57,412 nucleotides of DNA from Polaromonas sp. CF318 (GCF_000282655.1 NZ_AKIV01000063.1:1-57412), one strand, 5' to 3'. Positions 1-11,363 are shown, counted from the stretch's first letter. Numbers and translations: made by a program. Notes: generated by a model from the letters alone, not told the origin.

Positions 1-134
1 ACATGGCGGCTATCGCCGCCGATGCACAAACGCAGCGTTGGTGGGCCCTGTGCGGCCCCTGCCAGCGCCCCCTTCAAACCCGCAGCCCGGGCGAGCACTG
101 GGCCGCCATGGAATCCGTATTCCATATTGACTAA
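1..134 (+). CDS. L-rhamnose mutarotase family protein, C-terminal end (partial)
   Basis: Only the last 44 or so codons are present; the gene begins before the window. The reading frame from position 3 to the TAA at 132-134 gives a tail with an RWWAL block, a PLQTRSPGEHW stretch and the ending MESVFHID. Members of the RhaM/DUF718 mutarotase family have a WW pair and end in a similar E-VFHLD motif. Such enzymes interconvert the alpha and beta anomers of 6-deoxy-hexoses in the cytoplasm. It lies 22 bp before the zinc dehydrogenase and on the same strand, so it is probably in the same sugar-catabolic operon. The exact sugar cannot be told from this fragment. Confidence 0.7.
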   Translation, partial: MAAIAADAQTQRWWALCGPCQRPLQTRSPGEHWAAMESVFHID

Positions 135-156
135 CCACTTCCACTCAAGGACATCC

Positions 157-1167
157 ATGCTGACAGTCATTTGCGAAACTCCCGGCGTGCTGCGCGCGCT
201 CGAAGCGGCCATGCCCATCCGCAACGAAGGCGATGTGCTGCTGCGCATCCGCCGGGTGGGGGTGTGCGGCACCGACCTGCACATCTTCACCGGCACGCAA
301 CCCTTCCTGGCCTATCCACGCGTCATGGGCCACGAAGTCGCGGGTACCGTGGAGGAAGCTCCCGCGGGCAGCCCTCTTCAGCCCGGCGACGCCGTCTTCG
401 TCATGCCTTACCTGTCGTGCGGCCGGTGTGTCGCCTGCCGCCAGGGCAAGACCAACTGCTGCGTCCACATCCAGGTACTGGGCGTGCACCGCGACGGCGC
501 CTTCACCGAGTATCTCAACGTACCCGCGCAGTTTGTGCGCAAGGCGGAGGGTGTCTCACTGGACCAGGCCGCCATGGTGGAATTCCTGGCCATTGGTGCC
601 CACGCCGTGCGCCGCGCCGACGTGCAGCCCGGCCAGCGTGTACTGGTGGTCGGGACGGGCCCCATCGGCATGGCCTCCCTGCTGTTCGCCGGCCTGCGTG
701 GCGGCCAGGTCACAGCGCTGGACACGCGAAAGGAGAGGGTGGACTTTTGCAAACAACACCTGGGTGCGCATGCGGGTGTCTTGATCGCCGACAACGACCT
801 GGACCAGCTGCGCGCGCTGACCGATGGAGATTTTTACGATGTCGTTTTCGACGCCACGGGCAACGCAAGGGCCATGGAACGCGGCTTCCAGTTCATTGCC
901 CATGGCGGCAAGTATGTGCTGGTGTCGATAGTGCGGGACAACATCACGTTCGCCGATCCGGAATTTCACAAACGCGAGGCGACGCTGCTGGGCAGCCGCA
1001 ATGCCACCATGGAGGACTTCGAAACGGTGCTTGAGGCGATGCGCAGCGGCAAGATTCCCACCGCGGCACTCAACACCCATCGCATGGCTCTGGCCGATGT
1101 ACCCGCCCAGTTCGCCACCCTGCTGGATCCCACGCAGGGCGTGGTCAAGGCGCTGATCGAATGCTAA
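157..1167 (+). CDS. Zinc-dependent alcohol dehydrogenase, LgoD/YjjN (L-galactonate oxidoreductase) type
   Basis: A 336-residue medium-chain dehydrogenase. Catalytic zinc ligands are visible as Cys37 (in VGVCGTD) and His59-Glu60 (in MGHE). The structural zinc lobe is Cys88, Cys91, Cys94 and Cys102. The nucleotide-binding GTGPIG lies near residue 166. The pattern GVHRDGAFTEYL, the DATGN block and DPEFHKREATLLGSRNAT strongly resemble E. coli LgoD, which oxidises L-galactonate to D-tagaturonate. The ATG at 157 was chosen because AAGGA (147-151 region) sits just upstream; a longer frame back to 22 would overlap the mutarotase. The next gene begins 13 bp downstream and is a reductase of the tagaturonate/mannonate class, which fits a hexonate pathway. 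The true substrate is inferred, not shown. Confidence 0.8.
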   Translation: MLTVICETPGVLRALEAAMPIRNEGDVLLRIRRVGVCGTDLHIFTGTQPFLAYPRVMGHEVAGTVEEAPAGSPLQPGDAVFVMPYLSCGRCVACRQGKTNCCVHIQVLGVHRDGAFTEYLNVPAQFVRKAEGVSLDQAAMVEFLAIGAHAVRRADVQPGQRVLVVGTGPIGMASLLFAGLRGGQVTALDTRKERVDFCKQHLGAHAGVLIADNDLDQLRALTDGDFYDVVFDATGNARAMERGFQFIAHGGKYVLVSIVRDNITFADPEFHKREATLLGSRNATMEDFETVLEAMRSGKIPTAALNTHRMALADVPAQFATLLDPTQGVVKALIEC

Positions 1168-1180
1168 GCGGAGCCTGCAT

Positions 1181-2323
1181 GTGAGCACGCCCATCCTCCA
1201 GTTCGGCACCGGGCGCTTTCTGCAGGCGCATGCGGACCTGTTTGTGTCCCAGGCCCTGGCCCAAGGCCAGGCACTGGGCGGCATTACCGTCGTGCAGAGC
1301 ACGGACAGCCCGCAGAGCAGCGCGCGCGCCGCGGCCCTGGCACATGGCTACCGCGTGGAATTGCGTGGCATGCAACAGGGCCGGCGTATCGAGGAAACCG
1401 TGCAGGTGAACGCGGTGCAGGCCGTCTGGCATGCTCGCCGCGACTGGACGCAATTGCGCGATGCCATGGCCACCAGCGTGCAGGTCATCATCTCCAACAC
1501 TGCGGATACGGGTTATGCACTGGACGACTCCGACACCGCGGCGCTGCTGCACAGCCCCACGACGGCGCCGCGCAGCTACCCGGCCAAGCTGGTGGCGCTT
1601 TTGCATCACCGCTGGCAGCGGCAACCGGAGGCTCCCCTGACGCTGTACCCCTGCGAACTGGTCAGCCGCAACGGCGACACCTTGCGCAAGCTGGTAGCCA
1701 CGCTGGCGCAGAACTGGGGCGGTGCCCCCGCCTTCCTTCGCTATGTGCTGGAGCACTGCGTGTGGGTCAATTCCCTGGTGGACCGCATCGTGTCGTCCCC
1801 ACTGGAGCCCGCCGGTGCGGTGGCCGAGCCCTATGCGCTGTGGGCCATCGAGCACCAGCCGCGCATGGTACTTCCTTGCCGCCACCCGGCCTTGGTGGTG
1901 ACGGATGCACTGGCCCCATTCGAGCAACGCAAGCTCTGGCTGCTGAACCTGGGTCACACGGTATTGGCCGAGCGCTGGCGGCTGATGGGCGGTGCCGCCG
2001 ACATGACCGTGGTGCAGGCCATGCATACCCCGGCGCTGCGCACCCTGCTGGAGGCCGTGTGGGCCGACGAGGTGCTGCCGGTATTTGACGCCGAGGGCAC
2101 AGGCCCCGAGGCCCGCGCCTACCTCGCGGAATTGCGCGACCGCCTGCTCAACCCGTTTCTGGAACACCGCCTGGCCGACATTGCCAAAGACCACGCGCAG
2201 AAGAAGCTGCGCCGCCTGGCACCCGTGGTAGAGCGCGCCGTGGCGCTGCGACTGCCCATCGCACAGGCCCAGTTGCGCAATGCCTTGGTCGAAACCGGGG
2301 GCGCCTTGTGCACGGGCTCATGA
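1181..2323 (+). CDS. Mannitol dehydrogenase family reductase (UxaB/UxuB-like)
   Basis: A 380-residue NAD(P)-dependent polyol/hexuronate reductase-family protein. The N-terminal Rossmann turn is LQFGTGRFLQAH (from residue 6), and the conserved catalytic region KLWLLNLGHTVLAE lies in the second half. Fructuronate and tagaturonate reductases of this family reduce keto-hexuronates to mannonate or altronate. At 380 residues it is shorter than classical UxaB/UxuB (about 480) and nearer the MtlD size, although the N-terminal motif is of the hexuronate type. The start is GTG at 1181 with GGAG at 1170-1173. The 13-bp spacing to the LgoD-type gene implies co-transcription, and the two could act in sequence. 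Substrate unknown. Confidence 0.75.
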   Translation: MSTPILQFGTGRFLQAHADLFVSQALAQGQALGGITVVQSTDSPQSSARAAALAHGYRVELRGMQQGRRIEETVQVNAVQAVWHARRDWTQLRDAMATSVQVIISNTADTGYALDDSDTAALLHSPTTAPRSYPAKLVALLHHRWQRQPEAPLTLYPCELVSRNGDTLRKLVATLAQNWGGAPAFLRYVLEHCVWVNSLVDRIVSSPLEPAGAVAEPYALWAIEHQPRMVLPCRHPALVVTDALAPFEQRKLWLLNLGHTVLAERWRLMGGAADMTVVQAMHTPALRTLLEAVWADEVLPVFDAEGTGPEARAYLAELRDRLLNPFLEHRLADIAKDHAQKKLRRLAPVVERAVALRLPIAQAQLRNALVETGGALCTGS

Positions 2324-2511
2324 AGCGCTGGCTGGCCACGCGCTTTTGATGGCATGCTGCGATGCAACATCCAAGGTCGCGAGCCCTGATGTTTGCCTTC
2401 TCTCCGGGGAAGAAGGAGCCAGGCCCTCAGCGCCCGGACGTGGCGCCGAAATTCGCCGAAATTGCGCCTGCGGGGTTACCATGCGTGAACGATTCACTCC
2501 GTGGTGGCCCC
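2324..2511. other. Intergenic gap between the sugar genes and the transglutaminase-like gene
   Basis: A 188-bp stretch. The frame of the downstream gene stays open back to 2362, but the extra 50 residues are Pro/Ala/Arg-rich and look unlike a real N-terminus. I saw no convincing terminator or promoter hexamers here. Confidence 0.4.
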
Positions 2512-3282
2512 ATGGTGGCACTTGCCGCACAATTCGATCCGCCCCGCCGGCTGAATAAAAGAGTCAGCGACCGGCCGCAGGACTGGCTCGGCACGACGCC
2601 GCTGCTGGACCTGGACGACACCAAGCTGCGCCTGAAGGCTCGCGCGCTGGTCCAGCTGTGCCGCACCGACCGGGACAAGGCACTGGCCATCTATCGCTTC
2701 GTCAAGCACCTGCCTTATACCAAGCGGGTCAAGCTCCAATACCCGACGGCCCGCGACGTGCTCGAGACGCGCGGAGGCGACGGCGACGACAAGGTGACCC
2801 TGCTGATCGCGCTGATGCGCTCCGCCGGCATCCCGGCGCGGGTGCGCTACATGGAGATGAACGGCGAAATGCTGCGCGGCCTGATCCCAAGAGCCACGCC
2901 GGCGGCGCGCCCGCTGGCGGAAATCTGGCTGGGCCGTTGGGTGCGCACCGACACCTTCATTTTTGATGCCGAATACGTGGCTGCCGCCCTTGAACACCTC
3001 AAAGCGAACGGCTGGGCATGCGGCTGGGGGATACACGTCAACGCCCAGCTTTTGTGGGACGGGAAGAACGACGCCTTCCTGGGCGGCAAGCCCAGCGAGC
3101 AGGACCCCATGATCAAGCGGCTTTTGTGCGTGGTCAGCGATCCCCTGGAGCTGGTGTCGGCATCCGTGGGGGGCAGCGGGCTGCGTTACCGCCGGTCGCT
3201 GCGGGCCTTGCACTGGAATATGCTGGCGCCCACCATGATAAAAGCCATTCGCGAGTTGCGGGCCAGCTCCCGTTCCTCTTGA
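2512..3282 (+). CDS. Transglutaminase-like fold protein lacking the canonical catalytic Cys and His
   Basis: About 256 residues from the ATG at 2512; an upstream GTG at 2485 is also possible and neither has a strong ribosome-binding site. The central segment DKALAIYRFVKHLPYT, then RDVLETRGGDGDDKVTLLIALMRSAGIPARVRY, has the layout of the transglutaminase-like superfamily, in which the sequence around the nucleophile is normally G-D-C-x-D/E followed by the GIPAR block. Here the Cys position is Gly91. The later HAW motif is replaced by a segment around residues 134-140 with no His, while an Asp near 147 (RTD) remains. It has no signal peptide, so it is probably cytoplasmic. It is convergent with the TauE-like gene. 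Function unknown; a non-enzymatic role is likely. Confidence 0.6.
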   Translation: MVALAAQFDPPRRLNKRVSDRPQDWLGTTPLLDLDDTKLRLKARALVQLCRTDRDKALAIYRFVKHLPYTKRVKLQYPTARDVLETRGGDGDDKVTLLIALMRSAGIPARVRYMEMNGEMLRGLIPRATPAARPLAEIWLGRWVRTDTFIFDAEYVAAALEHLKANGWACGWGIHVNAQLLWDGKNDAFLGGKPSEQDPMIKRLLCVVSDPLELVSASVGGSGLRYRRSLRALHWNMLAPTMIKAIRELRASSRSS

Positions 3283-3297
3283 AATGACATGCGCCGC

Positions 3298-4065
3298 CTA
3301 CCCGATTCGCCGCAACAACTCCGGCACCGATGAGACCAGCATGGCCAGGCCGGAGCAGGTCAGCAGGCTCAGCACCAGCCTGCGAAAGGCCAGGTCGCTG
3401 ATACCCGTGTAAAGCCGTCCGCCCAGCCAGGCCGCAATGAGCGCCGCGGGCGCCACGATGGCCAGCATGGGCAGCGTCTCGCGGGTGACCAGGCCGGCCG
3501 CTCCGTAGCTGGCCATGGTGGCGGTCAGTACCGCCAGGTTGAAGTTCTGGATGACGGCGCGCTGGTCCGCTTTGTCGTAGCCCCGCAGGGTGCACCACAG
3601 CGTCGGAATGACGCCGCTGAAGCCGCCCAAGGCACCCATGAAACCGCCGGTGGCGCCTGCCGCGCCGTCGGCAATGCGCCCTCCATGGTGAATGCGCGGA
3701 AGCTTGCCCGAAAACAGCATGGCCGGGCACCATGCCGCCAGCAGCACGCCGAGAAACAGCTTGAACAACTGGACGTCAAGCTGCGGCAACAGCAGCAAAC
3801 CCAGGGGCAGCCCGAGCAGGCCGCCTGCCAGAAACGGCAGCAGGCGCTTCCAGTCGGTGTTGCGGCTGACCGTGAAGGCCGCCATGAGCTGGCCTGCCAG
3901 CCCGCCGAACACCGCCATGACGGCCGCCAGTTTCGGGTCGATGGCCCAGGCCCAGAAAGACATGGCGACCAGGCTGAAGCCAAAGCCCGACAGGCCCTGG
4001 ACAAAGCCCGCCGCCGCCGCGCCCACGACGATCAGGACGATCTGGGCGTCAGAACCTGCCAACAC
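3298..4065 (-). CDS. TauE/SafE family (COG0730) membrane permease
   Basis: About 255 residues and strongly hydrophobic, with the paired repeats typical of the TauE/SafE family: AAAAGFVQGLSGFGFSLVA at the N-terminus and GGFMGALGGFSGVIPT in the middle. These proteins are inner-membrane carriers for sulfite, sulfonates or other small anions, usually with 7-8 helices. The GTG at 4065 is taken as start because it falls 14 bp after the gcvP stop and gives the family length; upstream frame (to 4521) is antisense noise inside gcvP. Its position suggests it is the last gene of the glycine cleavage operon. Whether it moves a glycine-related compound is speculation. Confidence 0.75.
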   Translation of the reverse strand: MLAGSDAQIVLIVVGAAAAGFVQGLSGFGFSLVAMSFWAWAIDPKLAAVMAVFGGLAGQLMAAFTVSRNTDWKRLLPFLAGGLLGLPLGLLLLPQLDVQLFKLFLGVLLAAWCPAMLFSGKLPRIHHGGRIADGAAGATGGFMGALGGFSGVIPTLWCTLRGYDKADQRAVIQNFNLAVLTATMASYGAAGLVTRETLPMLAIVAPAALIAAWLGGRLYTGISDLAFRRLVLSLLTCSGLAMLVSSVPELLRRIG

Positions 4066-4079
4066 AGTGTTGACAGGTC

Positions 4080-6974
<2,895 letters not shown>

Positions 6975-7029
6975 GTCGGGTTCCGTGTCGGGCTTGGCAG
7001 CAGGAGTCAGAAAAAAGTCGGCCGGGAAA

Positions 7030-7395
7030 TCAGGCGGCGAAGGCGGTGTAGCGGGTTTCGTCCATCAGCGCATCGAGCTGCGAAGGATCGGACAGCTTGA
7101 TCTTGAAGAACCAGCCGGCGCCCATGGGGTCGCTGTTGGCCAGGGACGGGTCGTCCTTCAGGGCTTCGTTGATGGCGGTCACTTCGCCGCTTACGGGCAT
7201 GTAGACGTCGGCGGCGGCTTTCACCGATTCGACCACGCCGGCGGTTTCCTTTTGCGCGAAGCTCGTGCCCACGGCGGGCAGGTCCACAAACACCACATCG
7301 CCCAGCGCGTCCTGCGCATGCACGGTGATGCCGACGGTGGCGGTGTCGCCTTCAATCTTGAGCCATTCGTGGTCTTCGGTGTATTTGACGGTCAT
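7030..7395 (-). CDS. gcvH: Glycine cleavage system H protein
   Basis: A 121-residue lipoyl carrier protein, the normal GcvH size. The lipoylated lysine lies in the segment [15 protein letters not shown], preceded by the [11 protein letters not shown] turn. It shuttles the aminomethyl group from the P-protein to the T-protein and needs octanoyl/lipoyl transfer for activity. The start ATG at 7395 has a CGGAG ribosome-binding site 9 bp upstream. It lies between gcvT (60 bp upstream) and gcvP (55 bp downstream) in the usual T-H-P order. Confidence 0.97.
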   Translation of the reverse strand: MTVKYTEDHEWLKIEGDTATVGITVHAQDALGDVVFVDLPAVGTSFAQKETAGVVESVKAAADVYMPVSGEVTAINEALKDDPSLANSDPMGAGWFFKIKLSDPSQLDALMDETRYTAFAA

Positions 7396-7455
7396 GAGAA
7401 TCTCCGGAGGGGTTGAGGGGTGGGGAAAGAAGGCTTTAGCCGCGCTTAACCACGG

Positions 7456-8652
7456 TTATCCGCGGTAGTAACGGTTGGGGACAAAAGGCATGGCCGCGAC
7501 CTCCATGGGCACGGCCTTGCCGCGCACGATGGCGTTCACGCGTGTGCCCAGGGCGGCGAATTCGGGTTTCACATAGCCCATGGCCACCGGCTGGTTGATG
7601 GTCGGGCCCAGCAGGCCGCTGGTGACTTCGCCAATCTTTGTGCCGTCGGTGCTTTGCAGTTCCGTGTGGTCGCGCACGGGAACGCGCTCCAGCGCCACCA
7701 GTCCCACGCGTTTGCGCGCCAGCGTGGCGGGGTCGGCCAGCTGGGCCAGGATTTTGTCCGCGCCGGGGAATCCCCCCGCGCGTGCGCCGCCCGTGCGCCG
7801 CACTTTCTGCAGGGCCCAGTTGAGGCTGGCTTCCACCGGCGTGGTGGTGGTGTCGATGTCGTTGCCGTAGAGGCAGAGGCCCGCTTCCAGGCGCAGCGAG
7901 TTGCGTGCGCCCAGGCCTATGGGCTTGACCTCGGGCTGGGCGAGCAGCGCGCGCGCCAGCGTCTCGGCCTGCGAACCGTGCACGGAAATCTCAAAACCGT
8001 CTTCGCCGGTGTAGCCGCTGCGGGTGAGGAAACAGTCGCAGCCGGCCACCGTGAAGCGCCCGCCGGTCATGAACACCAATTTTTCGACACCGGGCGCCAG
8101 GCGCTGCAGCGCGGTGACGGCCTGTGGGCCCTGCAGCGCCAGCAGCGCCATCTCGGGCATGGGGATGACTTGGCAGCGCGCGCCGATTTTTGCCTGGATG
8201 TGCGCGATGTCGCCCACCTTGCAGGCGCCGTTGACGATGACAAACAGGTCGCCGCCGTTCGCGTAGTCGCGGTTGAAGAACATCAGGTCGTCGATGATGC
8301 CGCCTTCGTCATTGAGCAGCAGGCCGTAGCGCTGCTTGCCGGCGGGCAGGTCCAGCACATCGACCGGGATCAGCGATTCAAGCGCCGCCGCGGCGTCGGC
8401 GCCCACCAGGCGCAGCTGGCCCATGTGGGAGACGTCAAAAAGGCCGGCGGCCTGGCGTGTGTGGTGGTGCTCGGCCATCAGGCCCGCGGGGTATTGCACC
8501 GGCATGGAATAGCCCGCGAAAGGCACCATGCGCGCGCCCAATTCCACATGCAGCGCGTGCAGCGGCGTTTTCAGCAGGGTTTCAGGGGCGGCGGAAGAGG
8601 TGGACGAATCGGACAAGGCATTCTCCGGGGGGCAAACAGGTTCTGGATCCAT
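7456..8652 (-). CDS. gcvT: Glycine cleavage system aminomethyltransferase, T-protein
   Basis: Up to 398 residues. The tetrahydrofolate-binding fold is seen in LLKTPLHALHVELGARMVPFAGYSMPVQYP near the N-terminus, FDVSHMGQ, and the C-terminal GKAVPMEVAAMPFVPNRYYRG. It transfers the methylene group to tetrahydrofolate and releases ammonia. Start choice is uncertain: ATG at 8652 has only a weak GGGG upstream, whereas an in-frame TTG at 8616 is preceded by GGAG with 6-bp spacing and would give 386 residues, closer to where family homology begins. First gene of the gcv operon, directly below the riboswitch. Confidence 0.95.
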   Translation of the reverse strand: MDPEPVCPPENALSDSSTSSAAPETLLKTPLHALHVELGARMVPFAGYSMPVQYPAGLMAEHHHTRQAAGLFDVSHMGQLRLVGADAAAALESLIPVDVLDLPAGKQRYGLLLNDEGGIIDDLMFFNRDYANGGDLFVIVNGACKVGDIAHIQAKIGARCQVIPMPEMALLALQGPQAVTALQRLAPGVEKLVFMTGGRFTVAGCDCFLTRSGYTGEDGFEISVHGSQAETLARALLAQPEVKPIGLGARNSLRLEAGLCLYGNDIDTTTTPVEASLNWALQKVRRTGGARAGGFPGADKILAQLADPATLARKRVGLVALERVPVRDHTELQSTDGTKIGEVTSGLLGPTINQPVAMGYVKPEFAALGTRVNAIVRGKAVPMEVAAMPFVPNRYYRG

Positions 8653-8661
8653 GAGTTGCCC

Positions 8662-8876
8662 CTGCTGTCCACTTTACCTGAGAGATTCGCCCGGCGATGC
8701 GGGTTTGCTCCTTCGGTGGGCCGTCTTTGCGGCGGCCTCTCTCCAGTAGGGAACGCCCTGCCGCGTGGTGCGCCGCAGGGCGGTTGCCAGTCCTTTTGCC
8801 TGAGCGTTCAGTGCACCAAAAGGGGGTGTACGTGCGCCTTCGGCGGTTTTCCCGGGGAAAACTCTCTCCTGACCCG
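8662..8876 (-). promoter_or_regulatory. Tandem glycine riboswitch (two aptamers) upstream of gcvT
   Basis: Read on the minus strand, aptamer 1 (about 8874-8786) starts with GGAGAGAG, contains CGCCGAAGG, and closes with GCTCAGGCAAAAGGACTG. Aptamer 2 (about 8748-8664) starts with ACTGGAGAGAGG, contains CACCGAAGGAGCAA, and closes with CTCTCAGGTAAAGTGGACAG. These are the hallmark conserved segments of the glycine riboswitch. The second aptamer ends about 10 bp before the ATG at 8652. I see no U-run terminator, so glycine probably controls translation or RNA stability of gcvT. Typically glycine turns this operon on. Confidence 0.93.
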
Positions 8877-8887
8877 GCAAGTGTAAC

Positions 8888-9466
8888 TTAGGCCGCTATA
8901 TCTATGTACTGCGGCAGCAGCATGGCGATGCGCTCGCTGATGGAGTCGGCGCGCTCGTGGCCCGCGATCTTCTCGATTTCCTCGATCATGTCGCGTGAAG
9001 CCGTGAGCATGCTCTCGCGGTCCTTGGCATTGCGCAGCGCTTCGCGAAAGCGCTCAGCCATCTCGGGGTTGCGGCGGGCGAACATGCGCTCGCAGATGTC
9101 AAAGAGGAACATGCGCGTCGTGGCGAGCGAGCGCTTGCCCTCAAACTGGTCGGCCGAGACCTGGATGGCCTGGGTGGTTTCGGGGCTGGGGAAGTTCTGC
9201 AGCTGGGCCGGCGTGGGTTTGGGTGGGGGAACTGGTGCCGCGGCGGGCGCGGACGTTTTACCCGGATGCGCCTCCAGAAAGCCTTCGCGCAGGAGGCGCA
9301 GGGCGATCGCTTCGCCGTCGCCGTCAAACAACGGCCGGAAATCCTGGGCGGATTTGCTGCCGTCGGCCATCAGCAGCAGGGTGCGCTCGCGCTGGCCAAG
9401 CGTTCTCACGCCGGGCCTGAGCTCGGCGCGGGCGCGGTCGGTTTTGTGGAGCTGCATGGATTTCAT
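8888..9466 (-). CDS. Conserved hypothetical protein, 192 aa
   Basis: Not recognised as a named family. The 192-residue product has an N-terminal part (about 1-72) with RTLGQRERTLLLMADGSKSAQD, which has the look of a small helical domain often seen before regulatory linkers. A Pro-rich linker follows (about 75-92), then a helical C-terminal half with FLFDICERMFARRNPEMAERFREAL. No signal peptide or membrane helix is visible. The start ATG at 9466 has a GGATGAAATCC context; an alternative ATG lies three codons in. Its stop is only about 12 bp from the first glycine aptamer, so the gcvT promoter may lie inside its 3' end. Confidence 0.7.
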   Translation of the reverse strand: MKSMQLHKTDRARAELRPGVRTLGQRERTLLLMADGSKSAQDFRPLFDGDGEAIALRLLREGFLEAHPGKTSAPAAAPVPPPKPTPAQLQNFPSPETTQAIQVSADQFEGKRSLATTRMFLFDICERMFARRNPEMAERFREALRNAKDRESMLTASRDMIEEIEKIAGHERADSISERIAMLLPQYIDIAA

Positions 9467-9530
9467 CCTCCAATGAATGCCAGAGCATGGCCTGCGCAGA
9501 TGACAGGCGCGTGAAACCCCGCCTGAAAAA

Positions 9531-10808
9531 CTATTTCGCGTAGACCAGGTCGCGCAGGCCCAGCGAAAGCTGCGGGACGTAAGTGATCACCATCAGGCAG
9601 GCCAGGATGACCAGGACAAAGGGAACCAGGTGGGTCACGATGCGGTCCAACGATATCCTGGCGACGGTGCAGGCCGCGAACAGGTTCACGCCGAAAGGCG
9701 GTGTGATCATGCCCAGCGCGAGGTTGACCACCATCACCAGCCCGAAGTGCACCGGGTCTATGCCGAAATGCACGGCCACCGGCGCCAGGATGGGTGCCAG
9801 CACGATGATGGCGGCGCTGGTCTCTATGAACATGCCGATGATGAACAGCGCCGCGTTGACACCCAGCAGGAAGAGGGCGGGCGACTGCAGCACGGCTTCC
9901 AGCCAGTGGCCGATGGCATCCGGCACGCCGGCCCGGGTGATCAAAAAGGCGAACAGCCCGGCGTTGGCGATGATGAACATGATCACGGCGCTGGAGAGCA
10001 CCGACTTGCGCAGGATGGCGTAGAGGTCGGCCGGCTTGATTTCACGGTAGATCACGACGCCGACGACCAGCGCGTAGAACACCGCCACCGCGGACGCCTC
10101 GGTCGGCGTGAAAATCCCGCCGTAAATGCCGCCCAGGATGATCACCGGCATCAGCAGCGCCCAGCCCGCCTGCCAGGTTGCCTTGCCGAAGCCCAGGCGG
10201 CCGTCGCCATCATGCTTGCCCCAGCCCTTCCAGCGGCAGTACAGGTGCACGAACAGCATCAGGGCGAAGCCGATCAGCAAGCCCGGGCCGAAGCCGGCGA
10301 TAAAGAGTTCGCCGATGGAGACCTCGGCGCTCACGCCGTAAAGAATCATGGGAATGGACGGCGGGATGATCACGCCCAATTCCGCGCTGGTGGCTTGCAG
10401 GGCCGCGGCGTAGGCGGTGGGGTAACCGTGCTTGATGAGCGCCGGTATCAGGATGGCGCCTATGGCAAACGTCGTGGCCACCGACGAGCCGGACACGGCC
10501 GCGAAAATCATGCAGGTCAGCACGCAGGTCATGGGCAAGCCGCCCTGGACGCCGCCCACAATGCTCTTGGCGAATTCGACCAGCCTGCGCGAGATGCCGC
10601 CGGTCTCCATCAGGTTGCCGGCCAGGATGAAGAAAGGGATGGCGGCCAGCGGAAACTTGTTGATGGAAGAGAACATCTCCTTGACGGAGATCAGCATGTT
10701 GGCGTTGGACGCCTGGATGCCGAAGATGGAGGCCAGGCCAATGGACACGGCCACGGAGACGGTGAGCGCAAAGCACAACACCATGGTTGAAATCATCACC
10801 GCAGTCAT
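9531..10808 (-). CDS. TRAP transporter large permease, DctM subunit
   Basis: About 425 residues with roughly 12 hydrophobic segments. It is the main translocation subunit of a tripartite ATP-independent periplasmic carrier. Family-typical blocks are FPLAAIPFFILAGNLMETGG, VSGSSVATTFAIGAILIPA, PPSIPMILYGV and TPPFGVNLF. The ATG at 10808 gives the normal length; it overlaps the dctQ stop by four bases (ATGA), which argues for coupled translation. The open frame continues upstream to 11162 but that part is a shadow of dctQ. The likely cargo is a sugar acid, judged only from the adjacent dehydrogenase. Confidence 0.92.
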   Translation of the reverse strand: MTAVMISTMVLCFALTVSVAVSIGLASIFGIQASNANMLISVKEMFSSINKFPLAAIPFFILAGNLMETGGISRRLVEFAKSIVGGVQGGLPMTCVLTCMIFAAVSGSSVATTFAIGAILIPALIKHGYPTAYAAALQATSAELGVIIPPSIPMILYGVSAEVSIGELFIAGFGPGLLIGFALMLFVHLYCRWKGWGKHDGDGRLGFGKATWQAGWALLMPVIILGGIYGGIFTPTEASAVAVFYALVVGVVIYREIKPADLYAILRKSVLSSAVIMFIIANAGLFAFLITRAGVPDAIGHWLEAVLQSPALFLLGVNAALFIIGMFIETSAAIIVLAPILAPVAVHFGIDPVHFGLVMVVNLALGMITPPFGVNLFAACTVARISLDRIVTHLVPFVLVILACLMVITYVPQLSLGLRDLVYAK

Positions 10809-11299
10809 TGCGCCGTCTCCAGTTCGTTGCGCTGCGGGTCGATCAGGTTGCCGATGATGCCGACCACGGCAAACATGCCGCCCACGGGCATGGCCACGTA
10901 ACCCCAGAACATCGAGATGGCCTCCAGGCCCGCCATGGACTGCACCCGTCCGCGCAGTGAATAGTCCCAACCCCACCAGACGATCACAGCGATCAGCGCC
11001 AGGGCGGCGAGGCAGACCAGCCAGTCCAGCACACGCCGCACGCGCGGCGGGCTCCAGCGGTAGAGCACGTCCACGCTGACCATGGCGCCTTGCCGGAAAG
11101 CCATCGGGATGCCCATGAACACCATCCAGATCAGGCTCAGGCGGATCAGGATTTCGCTCCACTCGGCGGGCTGCTCAAGAACAAAGCGCGTGACGATCTG
11201 GAACATTCCGAGCGCCGAGGCGATGACCAGCATCAGGCAGGCCACCAGCATGGAAAAGCCGGTGGTCCATCGTTCAAGTTTGAGGAAAGCTTGTTTCAT
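10805..11299 (-). CDS. TRAP transporter small permease, DctQ subunit
   Basis: A 164-residue inner-membrane protein with four hydrophobic segments, matching the DctQ family. The segment EWSEILIRLSLIWMVFMGIPMAFRQGAMVSVDVL carries the family's E-RF/W-MFLG-like pattern and the GA-VSVD motif. It bridges the large permease and has no known catalytic role. It overlaps dctM by four bases and starts about 118 bp after the dctP stop, with a stem-loop in that gap that may lower expression of both permease genes relative to the binding protein. Confidence 0.9.
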   Translation of the reverse strand: MKQAFLKLERWTTGFSMLVACLMLVIASALGMFQIVTRFVLEQPAEWSEILIRLSLIWMVFMGIPMAFRQGAMVSVDVLYRWSPPRVRRVLDWLVCLAALALIAVIVWWGWDYSLRGRVQSMAGLEAISMFWGYVAMPVGGMFAVVGIIGNLIDPQRNELETAQ

Positions 11300-11334
11300 G
11301 AGAGGGCCGATGGATAGGGGAAGGTAGATGGAAA

Positions 11335-11363
11335 ACGCCCGCCAGTACGATGCCTGCGGGCGT
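11335..11363 (-). terminator. Stem-loop between dctP and dctQ (partial terminator or mRNA stabiliser)
   Basis: On the minus strand ACGCCCGC (11363-11356) pairs perfectly with GCGGGCGT (11342-11335), with a 13-base loop, followed by TTTTCC. The short T-run suggests partial termination or protection of the dctP message. This would give more binding protein than permease, as is common in binding-protein-dependent systems. Confidence 0.55.
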
